Assembly: GCA_937890825.1 (NCBI GenBank)
Contig: CALADS010000078.1
Coordinates: 67,687-131,686, forward strand
DNA from: an uncultured Bacteroides sp.
Lineage (GTDB): Bacteria; Bacteroidota; Bacteroidia; Bacteroidales; Bacteroidaceae
Direction of reading: 5' to 3'
Length of the DNA: 64,000 nt
The notes beneath the pieces were generated by a model, which saw only the letters and a list, made by a program, of their open reading frames with translations, had not been told where the DNA came from and searched no databases. Below, piece by piece: positions 52,363-60,794 of this stretch (its first letter is position 1; every line of letters begins with the position of its first letter). Position numbers and translations under genes: made by a program.

Positions 52363-54230
52363 TGAAGGATTATACGTTAGAGAAGAGAAAGTTTGTTATC
52401 GGCCTGGCGGTCGTGGTTATTGTATTGGTGTATATCTTGCGCTTGTTCGACTTGCAGATTCTCACCGATGAATACAAGCGCTATGCCGATAGCAATGCCT
52501 TTCTGAACAAGACGCAATATCCCTCGCGTGGTGCCATCTACGACCGTAACGGGAAGTTATTGGTGTTCAATCAGCCTGCTTACGACATTACGTTTGTGCC
52601 GCGTGAAGTGAAAAAGCTCGATACGCTGGATCTTTGCCGTGCGCTGAACATTACCCGTGAGCAGTTTGATAAGCGGATGAAGGATGTAAAGAATCGCTGG
52701 ATGAATCCTGGTTATTCGAAGTACACACATCAGGTGCTTATGACGCAGCTATCTGCCGAAGAGTGTGGTGTGTTTCAGGAAAAACTATTCAAGTTTCCTG
52801 GCTTTTACATTCAGCGGCGAACCATTCGTCAGTATAGTTATAACTCTGCCGGTCATGTGTTGGGAGATATTGGCGAGGTTTCAAAGCGTGATATTGAGAA
52901 AGATAATTATTATGTGCGGGGAGATTATATCGGTAAGCAGGGTATCGAGCGTTCTTATGAACCTTATCTCCGCGGAGAGAAAGGGGTGGAGGTGTTGCTC
53001 AGAGATGCCCATGGACGCATCCAGGGGCATTACATGGATGGCCAGCTAGACCGTCCTTCGGTGCCCGGAAAGAATCTCACGTTGGGTATTGATATTGATT
53101 TACAGTTGCTGGGCGAACGCTTGATGCAAAATAAAATTGGGGCCATTGTGGCCATCGAACCAGCTACTGGTGAAATTCTTTGCATGGTATCTTCTCCTTC
53201 GTTCGATCCTCATCTGATGATTGGCCGTCAGCGAGGGAAAAACCATCGTTTGCTACAGAAAGACCGTAGAAAGCCGTTACTCAACCGCGCCATTATGGGC
53301 GCTTATCCTCCGGGATCTACGTTTAAGACCACGCAAGCATTGACCTTCTTGCAAGAGGGTATCGTACAGACGGAATCTCCGTTGTTTCCTTGTGCACATG
53401 GCTTTAATTATGGAGGTCTTCATGTGGGATGTCATGCGCACGGGGCACCCTTGTCACTGATTCCGGCTATAGCCACTTCATGCAATTCTTATTTTTGTTG
53501 GGGATTGTTTCGCATGATTGGCGACCGTAAGTATGGTTCACCGCAAAAAGCACTGACGGTGTGGAAAGACTACATGGTGTCGCAGGGCTTTGGATATAAG
53601 CTGGATACAGATGTGCCGGGCGAAATTCGCGGGTATATCCCTAATGCTACTACTTATGATAAAGCCTATCGCGGTTCATGGAATGGGTTGACCATTATCA
53701 GTATATCCATCGGTCAGGGTGAAATTCTGGCTACTCCGCTTCAGATAGCCAATCTTTCGGCCACTATTGCTAATCGAGGACATTTCATTCCGCCGCACGT
53801 GGTGAAGGGCATTCAGGATCATGAGATAGATAGCTTGTACCGTACTCCTCGTTATACCACCATCGAGCGTCGGCATTATGAAGACGTGGTGAAGGGGATG
53901 CGGGCTGCCGTAACGGGTAGCACCGGAAGCGGTACTTGCCGTAGAGTAGGGGCCATGTTGCCGGGGGTAGAAGCTTGTGGAAAAACGGGTACTGCTCAGA
54001 ATCCTCACGGTAAGGACCATTCGGTATTTATGGGCTTTGCGCCAATGAACGAACCGAAGATTGCCATTGCCGTGTATGTGGAAAACGGTGGCTTTGGAGC
54101 TACGTATGCGGTGCCTATTGCATCGCTTATGATGGACCAGTATCTGCATGGACACCTATCGGCTGATAATGAAAAGATAGCCGAAGATTTTGCCAATAGA
54201 GTGATATATTATAGCAACGAAGAACGATAA
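52362..54230 (+). CDS. mrdA: Penicillin-binding protein 2
   Basis: Class B transpeptidase that cross-links peptidoglycan during elongation. The 622-residue protein has an N-terminal membrane anchor (FVIGLAVVVIVLVYILRLF), a pedestal domain (YPSRGAIYDRNGKLL) and a transpeptidase domain with SxxK in YPPGSTFKTTQ near residue 318, SxN in ATSCNSYF and KTGTAQ near residue 540. It works with RodA, the next gene 24 nt downstream, and with MreC upstream. Confidence 0.96.
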   Translation: MKDYTLEKRKFVIGLAVVVIVLVYILRLFDLQILTDEYKRYADSNAFLNKTQYPSRGAIYDRNGKLLVFNQPAYDITFVPREVKKLDTLDLCRALNITREQFDKRMKDVKNRWMNPGYSKYTHQVLMTQLSAEECGVFQEKLFKFPGFYIQRRTIRQYSYNSAGHVLGDIGEVSKRDIEKDNYYVRGDYIGKQGIERSYEPYLRGEKGVEVLLRDAHGRIQGHYMDGQLDRPSVPGKNLTLGIDIDLQLLGERLMQNKIGAIVAIEPATGEILCMVSSPSFDPHLMIGRQRGKNHRLLQKDRRKPLLNRAIMGAYPPGSTFKTTQALTFLQEGIVQTESPLFPCAHGFNYGGLHVGCHAHGAPLSLIPAIATSCNSYFCWGLFRMIGDRKYGSPQKALTVWKDYMVSQGFGYKLDTDVPGEIRGYIPNATTYDKAYRGSWNGLTIISISIGQGEILATPLQIANLSATIANRGHFIPPHVVKGIQDHEIDSLYRTPRYTTIERRHYEDVVKGMRAAVTGSTGSGTCRRVGAMLPGVEACGKTGTAQNPHGKDHSVFMGFAPMNEPKIAIAVYVENGGFGATYAVPIASLMMDQYLHGHLSADNEKIAEDFANRVIYYSNEER

Positions 54231-54254
54231 AGAGGTATAATTGAAACAAACATC

Positions 54255-55709
54255 ATGGGAAGAGACAGTATCTGGAAATCATTGGATTGGGTGACGATTA
54301 CGATTTATCTGCTGTTAATCGTATTTGGGTGGTTCAGTATTTGCGGGGCTAGTTACGATTATGGTGACCGCGATTTTCTGGATTTTTCCACCCGTGCAGG
54401 CAAGCAGTTTATGTGGATTATCTGTTCTTTCGGATTGGGCTTTGTCTTGCTGATGCTTGATGATTCCTTCTATGATATGTTTGCCTACTTGATATACATC
54501 GGAATGATACTTCTGCTTATCGTGACCATATTTATTGCTCCTGATACAAAAGGCTCTCGTTCTTGGCTGATTTTAGGTCCGGTGAGTCTGCAGCCTGCTG
54601 AATTTGCCAAGTTTGCCACTGCTTTGGTGTTGGCCAAATACATGAACGCCTATGGGTTTACCATCAAGTCGTGGCGTAATGCTGTGACTTTGGGCTTTTT
54701 TATTCTCTTTCCGATGTTATTGATTATCCTTCAGCGTGAAACAGGTTCGGCATTGGTGTATCTGGCATTTTTTCTGATGCTTTATCGTGAAGGTATGCCT
54801 GGGGTGGTACTTTTTTCAGGTATTTGTGCTGTGGTGTATTTTGTAGTAGGCATACGTTTTGCTGATAGTATGATAGCCGATACACCTACTCCTATCGGTG
54901 AGTTTGCTGTGCTGTGCATGGTGTTGCTTTTTGCAGCGGGAATGATAAGGGTATATCGCCAACAGTGGAAGCCGGTGCGCTTTATCTTAGGAGGTTCTGT
55001 ACTGGTTTTGCTGGTGTCCTTTTTGGTATCAGAATACATCAGTCCGTTTAATTTAGTATGGGTGTTATGGGGAGTCTGTGCGGCTACAGTGGGATATTTG
55101 CTGTTTTTGGCGGTAAGTAACCGTCATTGGAGTTATCTGCTGATAGCCTTGTTTGCTATGGGGTCCATCGGTTTTCTCTACTCCAGTGATTATTTTTTCA
55201 ACAAAGTGCTGGAACCTCATCAGCAGATTCGTATCAAGGTGGTGCTAGGCATGGAGGAAGACCTGGCCGGTGCGGGATATAATGTAAATCAGTCAAAGAT
55301 TGCTATTGGTTCTGGCGGATTAACCGGGAAGGGCTTTTTGAATGGCACTCAGACCAAACTGAAATATGTGCCCGAACAGGATACTGATTTTATCTTTTGT
55401 ACGGTTGGCGAAGAGGAAGGCTTTATAGGTTCTACTGCTGTATTGTTGCTTTTCTTGCTGTTGATATTGCGCCTTATAGCTTTGTCAGAACGGCAGCAGT
55501 CAACGTTTGGTCGTGTATATGGATATTCTGTTTTGAGTATCTTTTTCTTCCATCTGTTCATTAATGTCGGCATGGTGCTGGGGCTTACACCTGTTATCGG
55601 CATTCCGCTGCCTTTCTTCAGTTATGGAGGTTCATCGTTATGGGGTTTCACCATTTTGCTTTTTATATTCTTGCGGATTGATGCCGGTAGAAACCGGAGG
55701 TTGGTTTAA
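54255..55709 (+). CDS. rodA: SEDS peptidoglycan glycosyltransferase RodA
   Basis: Polytopic membrane enzyme that polymerises lipid II into glycan strands during elongation with PBP2. The 484-residue protein has about ten helices. SEDS motifs are GPVSLQPAEFAKFATALVLA, VPEQDTDFIFCTVGEEEGFI and VIGIPLPFFSYGGSS. At 484 residues it is longer than E. coli RodA (370) because of extra hydrophobic sequence at about residues 200-310. Its last 72 bases overlap the 3' end of the convergent gldH gene. Confidence 0.95.
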   Translation: MGRDSIWKSLDWVTITIYLLLIVFGWFSICGASYDYGDRDFLDFSTRAGKQFMWIICSFGLGFVLLMLDDSFYDMFAYLIYIGMILLLIVTIFIAPDTKGSRSWLILGPVSLQPAEFAKFATALVLAKYMNAYGFTIKSWRNAVTLGFFILFPMLLIILQRETGSALVYLAFFLMLYREGMPGVVLFSGICAVVYFVVGIRFADSMIADTPTPIGEFAVLCMVLLFAAGMIRVYRQQWKPVRFILGGSVLVLLVSFLVSEYISPFNLVWVLWGVCAATVGYLLFLAVSNRHWSYLLIALFAMGSIGFLYSSDYFFNKVLEPHQQIRIKVVLGMEEDLAGAGYNVNQSKIAIGSGGLTGKGFLNGTQTKLKYVPEQDTDFIFCTVGEEEGFIGSTAVLLLFLLLILRLIALSERQQSTFGRVYGYSVLSIFFFHLFINVGMVLGLTPVIGIPLPFFSYGGSSLWGFTILLFIFLRIDAGRNRRLV

Positions 55710-56204
55710 CCGTTCTAGCCGGATACCGATGTCGTTAATACCAGGTACCAGCTCATTCTTCAGGCAGTGGGTGATGAAGAAGTGATAATGACCGGTTTGG
55801 TCGAGGGATAGTCGGCTGACAGGGAAACTGTTCTGGTATATTCCTCCCCATCCTTTGCCTGTCCATTTACTTTCTTCATTGGCTAGCTGAACCGACAGGG
55901 TATCGTGGAAGGTCACCGTACTGTCTGGTGCCATCAGGGTAATGGCTAGTGGCAGGTTTTGATAGGGATAATTACTTCGGTTACGTACTTCTACATACAG
56001 TTGGCAGGAAATTACTTGAGAATCACAGGTTGCCACATCGAAACAGACTGTATCTTTCTGCTCCCATCCCGTGGGGGGAAGATTGCAGAAAGTATGATAC
56101 AGTGTTTCCTGGTGGCAGGCTTGAAGCAGGCATACCACCAGGATAATAAGTGCATTTGGGGTTCTCCACCTTACTTTATGCTTAGTGAGTTGGCTCTTGT
56201 GCAT
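55638..56204 (-). CDS. gldH: GldH-family lipoprotein
   Basis: A 188-residue lipoprotein: signal peptide with lipobox LQAC (after ALIILVVCL), then a beta-rich domain with WEQKDTVCFDV and GIYQNSFPVSRL segments. GldH belongs to the gliding/type IX set in motile Bacteroidota but is retained in non-gliding Bacteroides, where its role is unclear. ATG at 56204 gives a proper signal peptide; one at 56216 is also possible. Start overlaps the ricT end by 23 bases; 3' end overlaps rodA by 72 bases on the other strand. Confidence 0.88.
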   Translation of the reverse strand: MHKSQLTKHKVRWRTPNALIILVVCLLQACHQETLYHTFCNLPPTGWEQKDTVCFDVATCDSQVISCQLYVEVRNRSNYPYQNLPLAITLMAPDSTVTFHDTLSVQLANEESKWTGKGWGGIYQNSFPVSRLSLDQTGHYHFFITHCLKNELVPGINDIGIRLERLNQPPVSTGINPQEYKKQNGETP

Positions 56205-57510
56205 GATTCTGAGCATTGTTCTTTTCGGCCTGCTGTGGCTTATCTTTCCCTTTCCGTTCGTTGTTTTGTGGTTTGGGTCGATTATTCCGGTTATTATTAC
56301 TTTTCCGTTTACCTTCTCCCTGCTGTTGCTGTCCTTTAGGGTTCGGTTGTCTGTTTGCAGTCGCTTGTTGTTCTCCTTCGGCAGGTCGGTTATTCTTTTT
56401 CTTTTTCTTGTTTTTATTTCCTTCGTTGCCGTCTTTCCCGTTTTTATTCTTTTTGCTTCTGTCAAAACGTGTCAGACTTTCCTGTTCCAACAAGTCGACA
56501 GACTTTTTAGACTCTTCACGTGAAGTATCTTCTTGCAGGTTTTCAGGTTTGATTCCTCGTTTGTTGAGGCCGATAACCTCGAATGCCCTTCGTCCGCTGA
56601 TGGTAATCAGGTTGGCCGGAATGCTCTTGTCGCTAGAGTAAGTAATCTGATTACTCAAGATGTCTGCCTTAAAGAAATAGAATACCCCATCTTTGGTTTC
56701 CAGTTCGATTTCTTTCGAAGGCAGTCGCTTTTGGGCTTCTACGTAGCAGTCTACTTCGTAGTTCAGGCAGCATTTCAGTTTGGCGCATTGTCCGGCCAGT
56801 TTCTGCGGGTTCAGTGAGATATCCTGGAAACGGGCTGCACTGGTAGAAACCGAAACAAAAGAAGTCATCCAGGTGGCGCAACACAATTCTCTGCCGCAAG
56901 GTCCGATACCGCCGATTCGGCCGGCTTCCTGTCTGGCACCGATTTGCTTCATTTCTATGCGCACGTGAAAGGCTTCAGCCAGCACTTTAATAAGTTGTCT
57001 GAAGTCTACTCGTTCATCAGCAATATAATAGAAGATAGCTTTGTTGCCATCTCCTTGATATTCTACGTCGCCGATTTTCATATTCAACTTCAAGTCGAGT
57101 GCTATTTGTCGGGAGCGTATCATGGTACTGTGCTCTCTTGCTTTGGCTTCTGTGTATTTTTCCATATCCACCGGTTTAGCCTTTCGGTAGATTCGTTTGA
57201 TGTCTGCTTCCGATTTAATGTTGGCTTTTCTCATCTGCAGGGGTACAAGGCGTCCGGTCAGCGTCACTACTCCGATATCGTGTCCGGGAGTTGCTTCTAC
57301 AGCTACGATGTCTCCTTTTTCCAGTTCTATCTTATTGCTGTTGCGGAAGTACCCTTTTCGGGTGTTTTTGAACTGCACCTCTACGTATTCGCTTTCATTG
57401 GCATTGCCTGGAATGTCTGCCAGCCAGTCGTAGGTGTTCAGTTGTCTGTCTTGTCTGCCGCAACTTTTGCAGCAGAGACCACCGCTACCATTATGTAATT
57501 TATATTCCAT
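56182..57510 (-). CDS. RicT/YaaT-like PSP1-domain protein
   Basis: A 442-residue cytoplasmic protein. The PSP1 C-terminal domain is clear: FYYIADERVDFRQLIKVLAE, IGARQEAGRIGGIGPCGREL and CAKLKCCLNYEVDCY. Cys pairs in CCKSC at the N-terminus and in these blocks match the iron-sulfur ligands of B. subtilis RicT (YaaT), which takes part in RNA processing. After about residue 330 comes a low-complexity tail of about 110 residues made mostly of Lys, Asn, Gln, Glu and Pro. It lies between holB and gldH, as in many Bacteroidota. Function here is inferred. Confidence 0.9.
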   Translation of the reverse strand: MEYKLHNGSGGLCCKSCGRQDRQLNTYDWLADIPGNANESEYVEVQFKNTRKGYFRNSNKIELEKGDIVAVEATPGHDIGVVTLTGRLVPLQMRKANIKSEADIKRIYRKAKPVDMEKYTEAKAREHSTMIRSRQIALDLKLNMKIGDVEYQGDGNKAIFYYIADERVDFRQLIKVLAEAFHVRIEMKQIGARQEAGRIGGIGPCGRELCCATWMTSFVSVSTSAARFQDISLNPQKLAGQCAKLKCCLNYEVDCYVEAQKRLPSKEIELETKDGVFYFFKADILSNQITYSSDKSIPANLITISGRRAFEVIGLNKRGIKPENLQEDTSREESKKSVDLLEQESLTRFDRSKKNKNGKDGNEGNKNKKKKKNNRPAEGEQQATANRQPNPKGQQQQGEGKRKSNNNRNNRPKPQNNERKGKDKPQQAEKNNAQNHAQEPTH

Positions 57511-57522
57511 TATCTTGTATAT

Positions 57523-58653
57523 TTATTGTTTTAGTAAGACTATCATTTTCAAGGAAAAGTCAAAGAACACCATGCGGGCGTTCACATTTTGTTCGATGTG
57601 CACTTGTGCTTCGCTCAGTTCTTCCATAATTCCCCATACATTCCGTTCGTTGATAAAGGGTGCAAAGCGGCTCGAGAATTGGTTTTCCTCTGTATTTAGG
57701 TAGTTCAGTTCCGGGCAATGAAAATTATAGATGAAACTTTCACGAATCATGCGCTGGCAATAAGCCAGAAAACTTTTTTGACGTTCGCGTCCCATACCGG
57801 CTATTTGTTCACTCCATTCTTTCATCTCCTTTATCTTTCGCTGATATGAGAGGCGCATTAAACTGACGAACAACTTGAAAAACATTTCGTTATCAGCATT
57901 CAAGTGAATCGTTTCCAATGCTTTGATGAGATTACCGTTGGCTATATGAGCGATGGCTGTGCTATCACCGGATGTTACTCCATATTTCATTTGAAGTGCT
58001 GTGGCCAGACTGTTTCCTTCGATAGGAGGAATGTGGATACGCTGTGTGCGGCTCAATATGGTGGGCAAGATGGTTTCCGGTGTTTCTGAAATCAAGAGGA
58101 AGACCGTATTTAAAGGCGGTTCTTCTAATAGCTTCAGTAATTTGTTGGCGCACGTTTGGTTCATCTTTTCAGCTTGCCAGATAAGGGTTACTTTATACCC
58201 TCCTTCACTGGATTTGAGGCTGAGTTTGCGTATAATTTCATCACTTTCTTGTGCAAAGATTTGGGCCTGTTTGTTTTCAGCACCGATATCGTTCAGCCAA
58301 TGCTGTAAGTTGAAATAGGTAGAATCTGTGAGTTGTTGTCTCCATTGGGGGAGGAAGTCGTCACAGACCGATACTTTAGGGCTTTTGGCTTTGTTGACGA
58401 TAGGAAACAGAAAATGTACATCTGGGTGAACCAGTTTTTCCCATTTGATACACGACGGACATGTGCCGCAAGCATCGTCTTCAGTGCGGTGCGGGCAACA
58501 GAGGTAGCGGGCATAGGCCAATGCAATGGGCAGTTTGCCTGCACCTGCAGGTCCGCAAAAGAGTTGTGCGTGAGGGATGCGCCCCTCTTGCACCTCTTGT
58601 TTCAGCCTCTGTTTTACTGATTCTTGTCCGATAACCTCTTTAAAACTGAACAC
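57523..58653 (-). CDS. holB: DNA polymerase III subunit delta prime
   Basis: Clamp-loader subunit that works with DnaX, encoded 40 kb away. The 376-residue protein has GQESVKQRLKQEVQEGRIPH, a P-loop-like CGPAGAGKLPIALAYARYLC, zinc module CGTCPSC and LLEEPPLNTVFLLI. The Walker motif has Leu where Ser/Thr is usual, fitting a subunit that does not hydrolyse ATP. The start is a GTG at 58653, preceded by a purine-rich AAAAAAGGAAAAAAG stretch; no in-frame ATG lies near. Confidence 0.9.
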   Translation of the reverse strand: MFSFKEVIGQESVKQRLKQEVQEGRIPHAQLFCGPAGAGKLPIALAYARYLCCPHRTEDDACGTCPSCIKWEKLVHPDVHFLFPIVNKAKSPKVSVCDDFLPQWRQQLTDSTYFNLQHWLNDIGAENKQAQIFAQESDEIIRKLSLKSSEGGYKVTLIWQAEKMNQTCANKLLKLLEEPPLNTVFLLISETPETILPTILSRTQRIHIPPIEGNSLATALQMKYGVTSGDSTAIAHIANGNLIKALETIHLNADNEMFFKLFVSLMRLSYQRKIKEMKEWSEQIAGMGRERQKSFLAYCQRMIRESFIYNFHCPELNYLNTEENQFSSRFAPFINERNVWGIMEELSEAQVHIEQNVNARMVFFDFSLKMIVLLKQ

Positions 58654-58729
58654 GCTTTTTTCCTTTTTTAATGATTGGGTTGTATACTTTATATTCTATG
58701 TATTGTAGCAGTCGATTCTTATGGCAGGG

Positions 58730-59683
58730 CTAATAAATCTGTGAGGCCACTGCACGTATGCTGTCTTCTGCTCCTACTGAGTAGAAATGCAAGCTGGGTA
58801 CTCCGTACTCTATCAGTTCGCGACATTGTTTCACACACCATTCAATGCCTACCTCACGGGCTTCCTCATCGTCTTTGCATTTCAGTATTTCATGGGTCAG
58901 CTCTTCAGGCAAATCTACCTTGAAGGTTTTGGGAACCATTGTGAGTTGCGATAATTTTTTAAAGGGTTTTATACCGGGAATAATCGGTATGGTAATGCCT
59001 TCCTGCCGAGCCCTTTCTACGAATTTGAAGTATTTCTGATTATCGTAGAAAAGCTGGGTTACAGCATATTCTGCTCCAGCCTCCATTTTCTTTTTCAGCC
59101 AGTAAAGGTCGGTTTCCAAGTTTGGAGCTTCTTCATGTTTTTCCGGATAGCAGGCCACTCCGTAGGAGAAAGGTGTCTGTGTGATTTTCATTTCTGAGCC
59201 GTCTACAAAGATACCTTGGTTGAAGTGATTGATTTGTTCCTGCAGGTCAATTGCATGGCTGTATCCGTTTGGTTCGGGGATAAAGACTGATTCGTGTTTG
59301 GCTTTGTCACCGCGTAGAATCAGCAAATCTGTGATGTTGAGAAACTGCAGGTCGAGTAGTACGTATTCAGTATCTTCACGGCTGAATCCGCTGCATAAGA
59401 TATGGGGTACTACTGTGATATTGTATTTATTTTGGATAGCTGCAGCTACGGCTACTGTTCCCGGACGTCGTCTGAGACGGCTTCGCTGAAAGAGACCGTT
59501 TCCTAATTCTTTATAGACGTATTCGCTTCGGTGTGTAGTGATATTGATGTATTTGGGGTCGAACTCCCGTAGGGTATCTACGGTTTTGTACACTCGTTCA
59601 ATACCTGTCCCCTTCAGCGGGGGAAGAATTTCGAACGAAAAGGCTGTTTTCTGGTTGCTATTTATTAAGTCGATAACTCTCAT
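58730..59683 (-). CDS. metF: Methylenetetrahydrofolate reductase
   Basis: FAD enzyme that makes 5-methyltetrahydrofolate for methionine synthesis. The 317-residue barrel has TAFSFEILPPLKGTGIERVY, PKYINITTHRSEYVY, LRGDKAKHESVF and AVTQLFYDNQKYFKF, all typical. Start taken at the ATG at 59683 (MRVIDLI); one five codons upstream is possible. It diverges from metA, another methionine gene, with 184 bp between starts. Confidence 0.95.
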   Translation of the reverse strand: MRVIDLINSNQKTAFSFEILPPLKGTGIERVYKTVDTLREFDPKYINITTHRSEYVYKELGNGLFQRSRLRRRPGTVAVAAAIQNKYNITVVPHILCSGFSREDTEYVLLDLQFLNITDLLILRGDKAKHESVFIPEPNGYSHAIDLQEQINHFNQGIFVDGSEMKITQTPFSYGVACYPEKHEEAPNLETDLYWLKKKMEAGAEYAVTQLFYDNQKYFKFVERARQEGITIPIIPGIKPFKKLSQLTMVPKTFKVDLPEELTHEILKCKDDEEAREVGIEWCVKQCRELIEYGVPSLHFYSVGAEDSIRAVASQIY

Positions 59684-59735
59684 CTTTGTAAAACACATTT
59701 TTTCTATTGGCAGGTGTAATTCTGCACGTAGGGAA

Positions 59736-59743
59736 CAAATGTA
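59736..59743 (-). promoter_or_regulatory. -7 element for metF
   Basis: Minus strand TACATTTG matches TAnnTTTG, 52 bp before the metF ATG. Confidence 0.55.
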
Positions 59744-59831
59744 TGAAAAAGATTTGGAAAATGTAGAAAGTATACGGCCGAAAAGTCTGAAAAATCATCA
59801 GAACGCATCTTCCCTTTTGGCTAAAAAGCGT

Positions 59832-59839
59832 TACCTTTG
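59832..59839 (+). promoter_or_regulatory. -7 element for metA
   Basis: TACCTTTG matches TAnnTTTG, 28 bp before the metA ATG. The leader is too short for a riboswitch. Confidence 0.65.
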
Positions 59840-59867
59840 TGCACAGAAATAGAAAACAGATTTCATT

Positions 59868-60785
59868 ATGCCTTTAAATTTACCCGATAAACTACCTGCT
59901 ATTGAGCTACTGAAGAAGGAGAATATTTTTGTAATAGATACTTCACGTGCCAAGAGGCAGGATATCCGTCCGTTGCGTATTGTGGTGCTCAACCTGATGC
60001 CGCTGAAGATTACTACAGAAACTGATTTGGTACGTTTGCTTTCCAATACACCTCTGCAAGTGGAGATTCAGTTTATGAAAATCAAAAGTCATACTTCTAA
60101 GAATACGCCTATAGAACATATGCTGGCTTTTTATACAGATTTTGAACAGATGCGTAGTGAAAAGTTCGACGGGATGATTATTACGGGGGCACCTGTAGAG
60201 CAGATGGACTTTGAAGAGGTTACCTATTGGGATGAAATCAAGGAAATATTTGATTGGGCACGTACACACGTCACTTCTACTCTTTATATCTGTTGGGCTG
60301 CTCAGGCGGGGTTGTATCATCATTACGGTGTGCCCAAGTATGCGTTGCCGCATAAGATGTTCGGCATCTTCAAGCATCGGCCGCTCTTGCCGTTGCATCC
60401 CATATTCCGCGGATTCGATGATGTTTTTTTTGTGCCTCATAGCCGTCATACAGAAGTGCGTAGGGAAGATATTTTGAAGGTACCCCAACTTACCCTTCTT
60501 TCAGAGTCTGATGAGGCTGGCGTATATATGGTTATGGCACGTGGGGGACGTGAGTTTTTTGTTACTGGGCATTCAGAATATTCGCCTTTGACGCTCGATA
60601 CGGAATATCGGCGTGATTTAGATAAGGGATTGCCTATAGCACTGCCTAGAAATTATTATGTGAATGATGATCCTGAACAGGGCGTATTGGTACGTTGGCG
60701 CGGCCATGCCAATTTGCTTTTTTCCAATTGGCTGAATTATTACGTTTATCAGGAAACTCCCTATAATATTGACGAAATTAAGTAA
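59868..60785 (+). CDS. metA: Homoserine O-acyltransferase, MetA family, probably acetyl type
   Basis: Activates homoserine for methionine synthesis. The 305-residue protein has the MetA start LNLMPLKITTETDLVRLLSN, the nucleophile Cys142 in YICWAAQAG and a His-rich FFVPHSRHTEV block. Residue 111, which in this family decides acyl donor (Gly for succinyl-CoA, Glu for acetyl-CoA), reads Glu in GAPVEQMDFEEV. That predicts acetyl-CoA use, despite the usual name homoserine O-succinyltransferase. It lies 9 nt before the U32 peptidase gene. Confidence 0.93.
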   Translation: MPLNLPDKLPAIELLKKENIFVIDTSRAKRQDIRPLRIVVLNLMPLKITTETDLVRLLSNTPLQVEIQFMKIKSHTSKNTPIEHMLAFYTDFEQMRSEKFDGMIITGAPVEQMDFEEVTYWDEIKEIFDWARTHVTSTLYICWAAQAGLYHHYGVPKYALPHKMFGIFKHRPLLPLHPIFRGFDDVFFVPHSRHTEVRREDILKVPQLTLLSESDEAGVYMVMARGGREFFVTGHSEYSPLTLDTEYRRDLDKGLPIALPRNYYVNDDPEQGVLVRWRGHANLLFSNWLNYYVYQETPYNIDEIK

Positions 60786-60794
60786 TTACGACGG

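Noticed and set aside
56219..56465. Upstream extension of gldH inside ricT
   Set aside because: The extended part is a frame-shifted shadow of the Lys/Asn-rich ricT tail; the signal peptide begins only at 56204.
59699..59867. Possible SAM riboswitch in the metF-metA divergent region
   Set aside because: The promoter elements leave only about 20-50 nt of leader on either side, too short for a riboswitch.
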